A DNA stretch of 64,000 nucleotides from Hyphomicrobiales bacterium (GTDB taxonomy: Bacteria; Pseudomonadota; Alphaproteobacteria; Rhizobiales; Ancalomicrobiaceae). The notes beneath the pieces were generated by a model. It ran no database searches, had not been told where the DNA came from, and saw only the letters and a list, made by a program, of their open reading frames with translations. Each line of letters starts with the position of its first letter. Position 1 is the first letter of the stretch. Positions 63,830-64,000 of this stretch are shown one piece after another. The stretch covers positions 248,001-312,000 of the forward strand of contig JAJTBO010000001.1 of NCBI GenBank assembly GCA_021286855.1. The letters run 5' to 3'. Made by a program: the position numbers and the translations under genes.

Positions 63830-64000
63830 CGCTCGCCGCTCCCGCGCAGGCCCCATCGGCGCGCGACCGGCTCCTCTAACATGTCGGGGCCGGTCTTGTC
63901 GCCGTCGACGCCGCCTCGAAGCGGCCGAATGCGGCGGCTTCGGCGCGTCGTACGGCGGGCGAACGCCGGCTCAGGAGGCGGAGCGGCGGAACCGCGCCGG

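Overview
The window is very GC-rich DNA with strong G/C preference at third codon positions. Its gene content and local gene orders point to an alphaproteobacterium of the order Hyphomicrobiales (Rhizobiales). Examples are the TIGR02301, DUF3297 and DUF1499 families, a NAD-regulator/tyrosine-phosphatase/HD cluster, pdxH followed by an RT0821-type lipoprotein and a J-domain gene, ispB next to DUF2007 and a TrmN6-like methyltransferase, and tlyA next to an RlmD-like gene. Two chemoreceptors imply a motile cell. Genus cannot be read from the sequence. No rRNA, tRNA, CRISPR array, transposase or phage structural gene was seen.

Layout. 1-8.9 kb: the end of an Acr3 arsenite pump, an alpha/beta hydrolase-like protein, the NAD-regulator/phosphatase/HD/YgfZ group, a LysE exporter, several small conserved hypotheticals and an SRAP (HMCES/YedK) protein. 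9-17.5 kb: fabI, an ATGA-coupled pair of unknown genes resembling a toxin-immunity module, a histidine phosphatase, a Tat-type dienelactone hydrolase, aroC, a 3-hydroxyisobutyrate-dehydrogenase-like enzyme, a helix-turn-helix/RibB fusion and a DsbA-family protein. 17.5-30.6 kb: a UPF0178 protein, a Cache-type chemoreceptor, pncB, tlyA and an RlmD-like methyltransferase, pyruvate phosphate dikinase, a TPR protein and ispE. 30.8-34.4 kb: a same-strand block of acyltransferase, DUF4242 protein, Crp/Fnr regulator and membrane-anchored di-haem peroxidase. 34.4-44 kb: ispB, a TrmN6-like gene, lrp/ald, dxs with SCO and LysE genes, and a divergent TetR/MaoC pair with a clear operator. 44-54.8 kb: xseB, a histone-deacetylase-like hydrolase, tsaC, an enoyl-CoA hydratase, dnaJ, pdxH, corA and an acyl-CoA ligase. 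54.9-64 kb: a DUF4062-TPR protein, a CxxCH-containing DUF3365 protein next to an HBM chemoreceptor, and a transport/hydrolase group.

Most genes are housekeeping: isoprenoid synthesis (dxs, ispE, ispB), NAD (pncB and the Nudix-like regulator), riboflavin, pyridoxal phosphate, chorismate, fatty-acid synthesis, RNA modification and C3/C4 carbon flux. Accessory-looking material sits in four places: the coupled pair at 9978-11176, the peroxidase block at 30798-34439, the TetR/MaoC pair near 43.5 kb, and the DUF4062-TPR gene at 54912-56192. Three copies of a roughly 130-bp palindromic intergenic repeat lie at 12.9, 24.3 and 39.4 kb. The best candidates for something undescribed are the coupled pair after fabI, the DUF4062-TPR gene, the HTH-RibB fusion with an internal start signal, and an orphan terminator-like hairpin near 52.95 kb that could end an unannotated small RNA.
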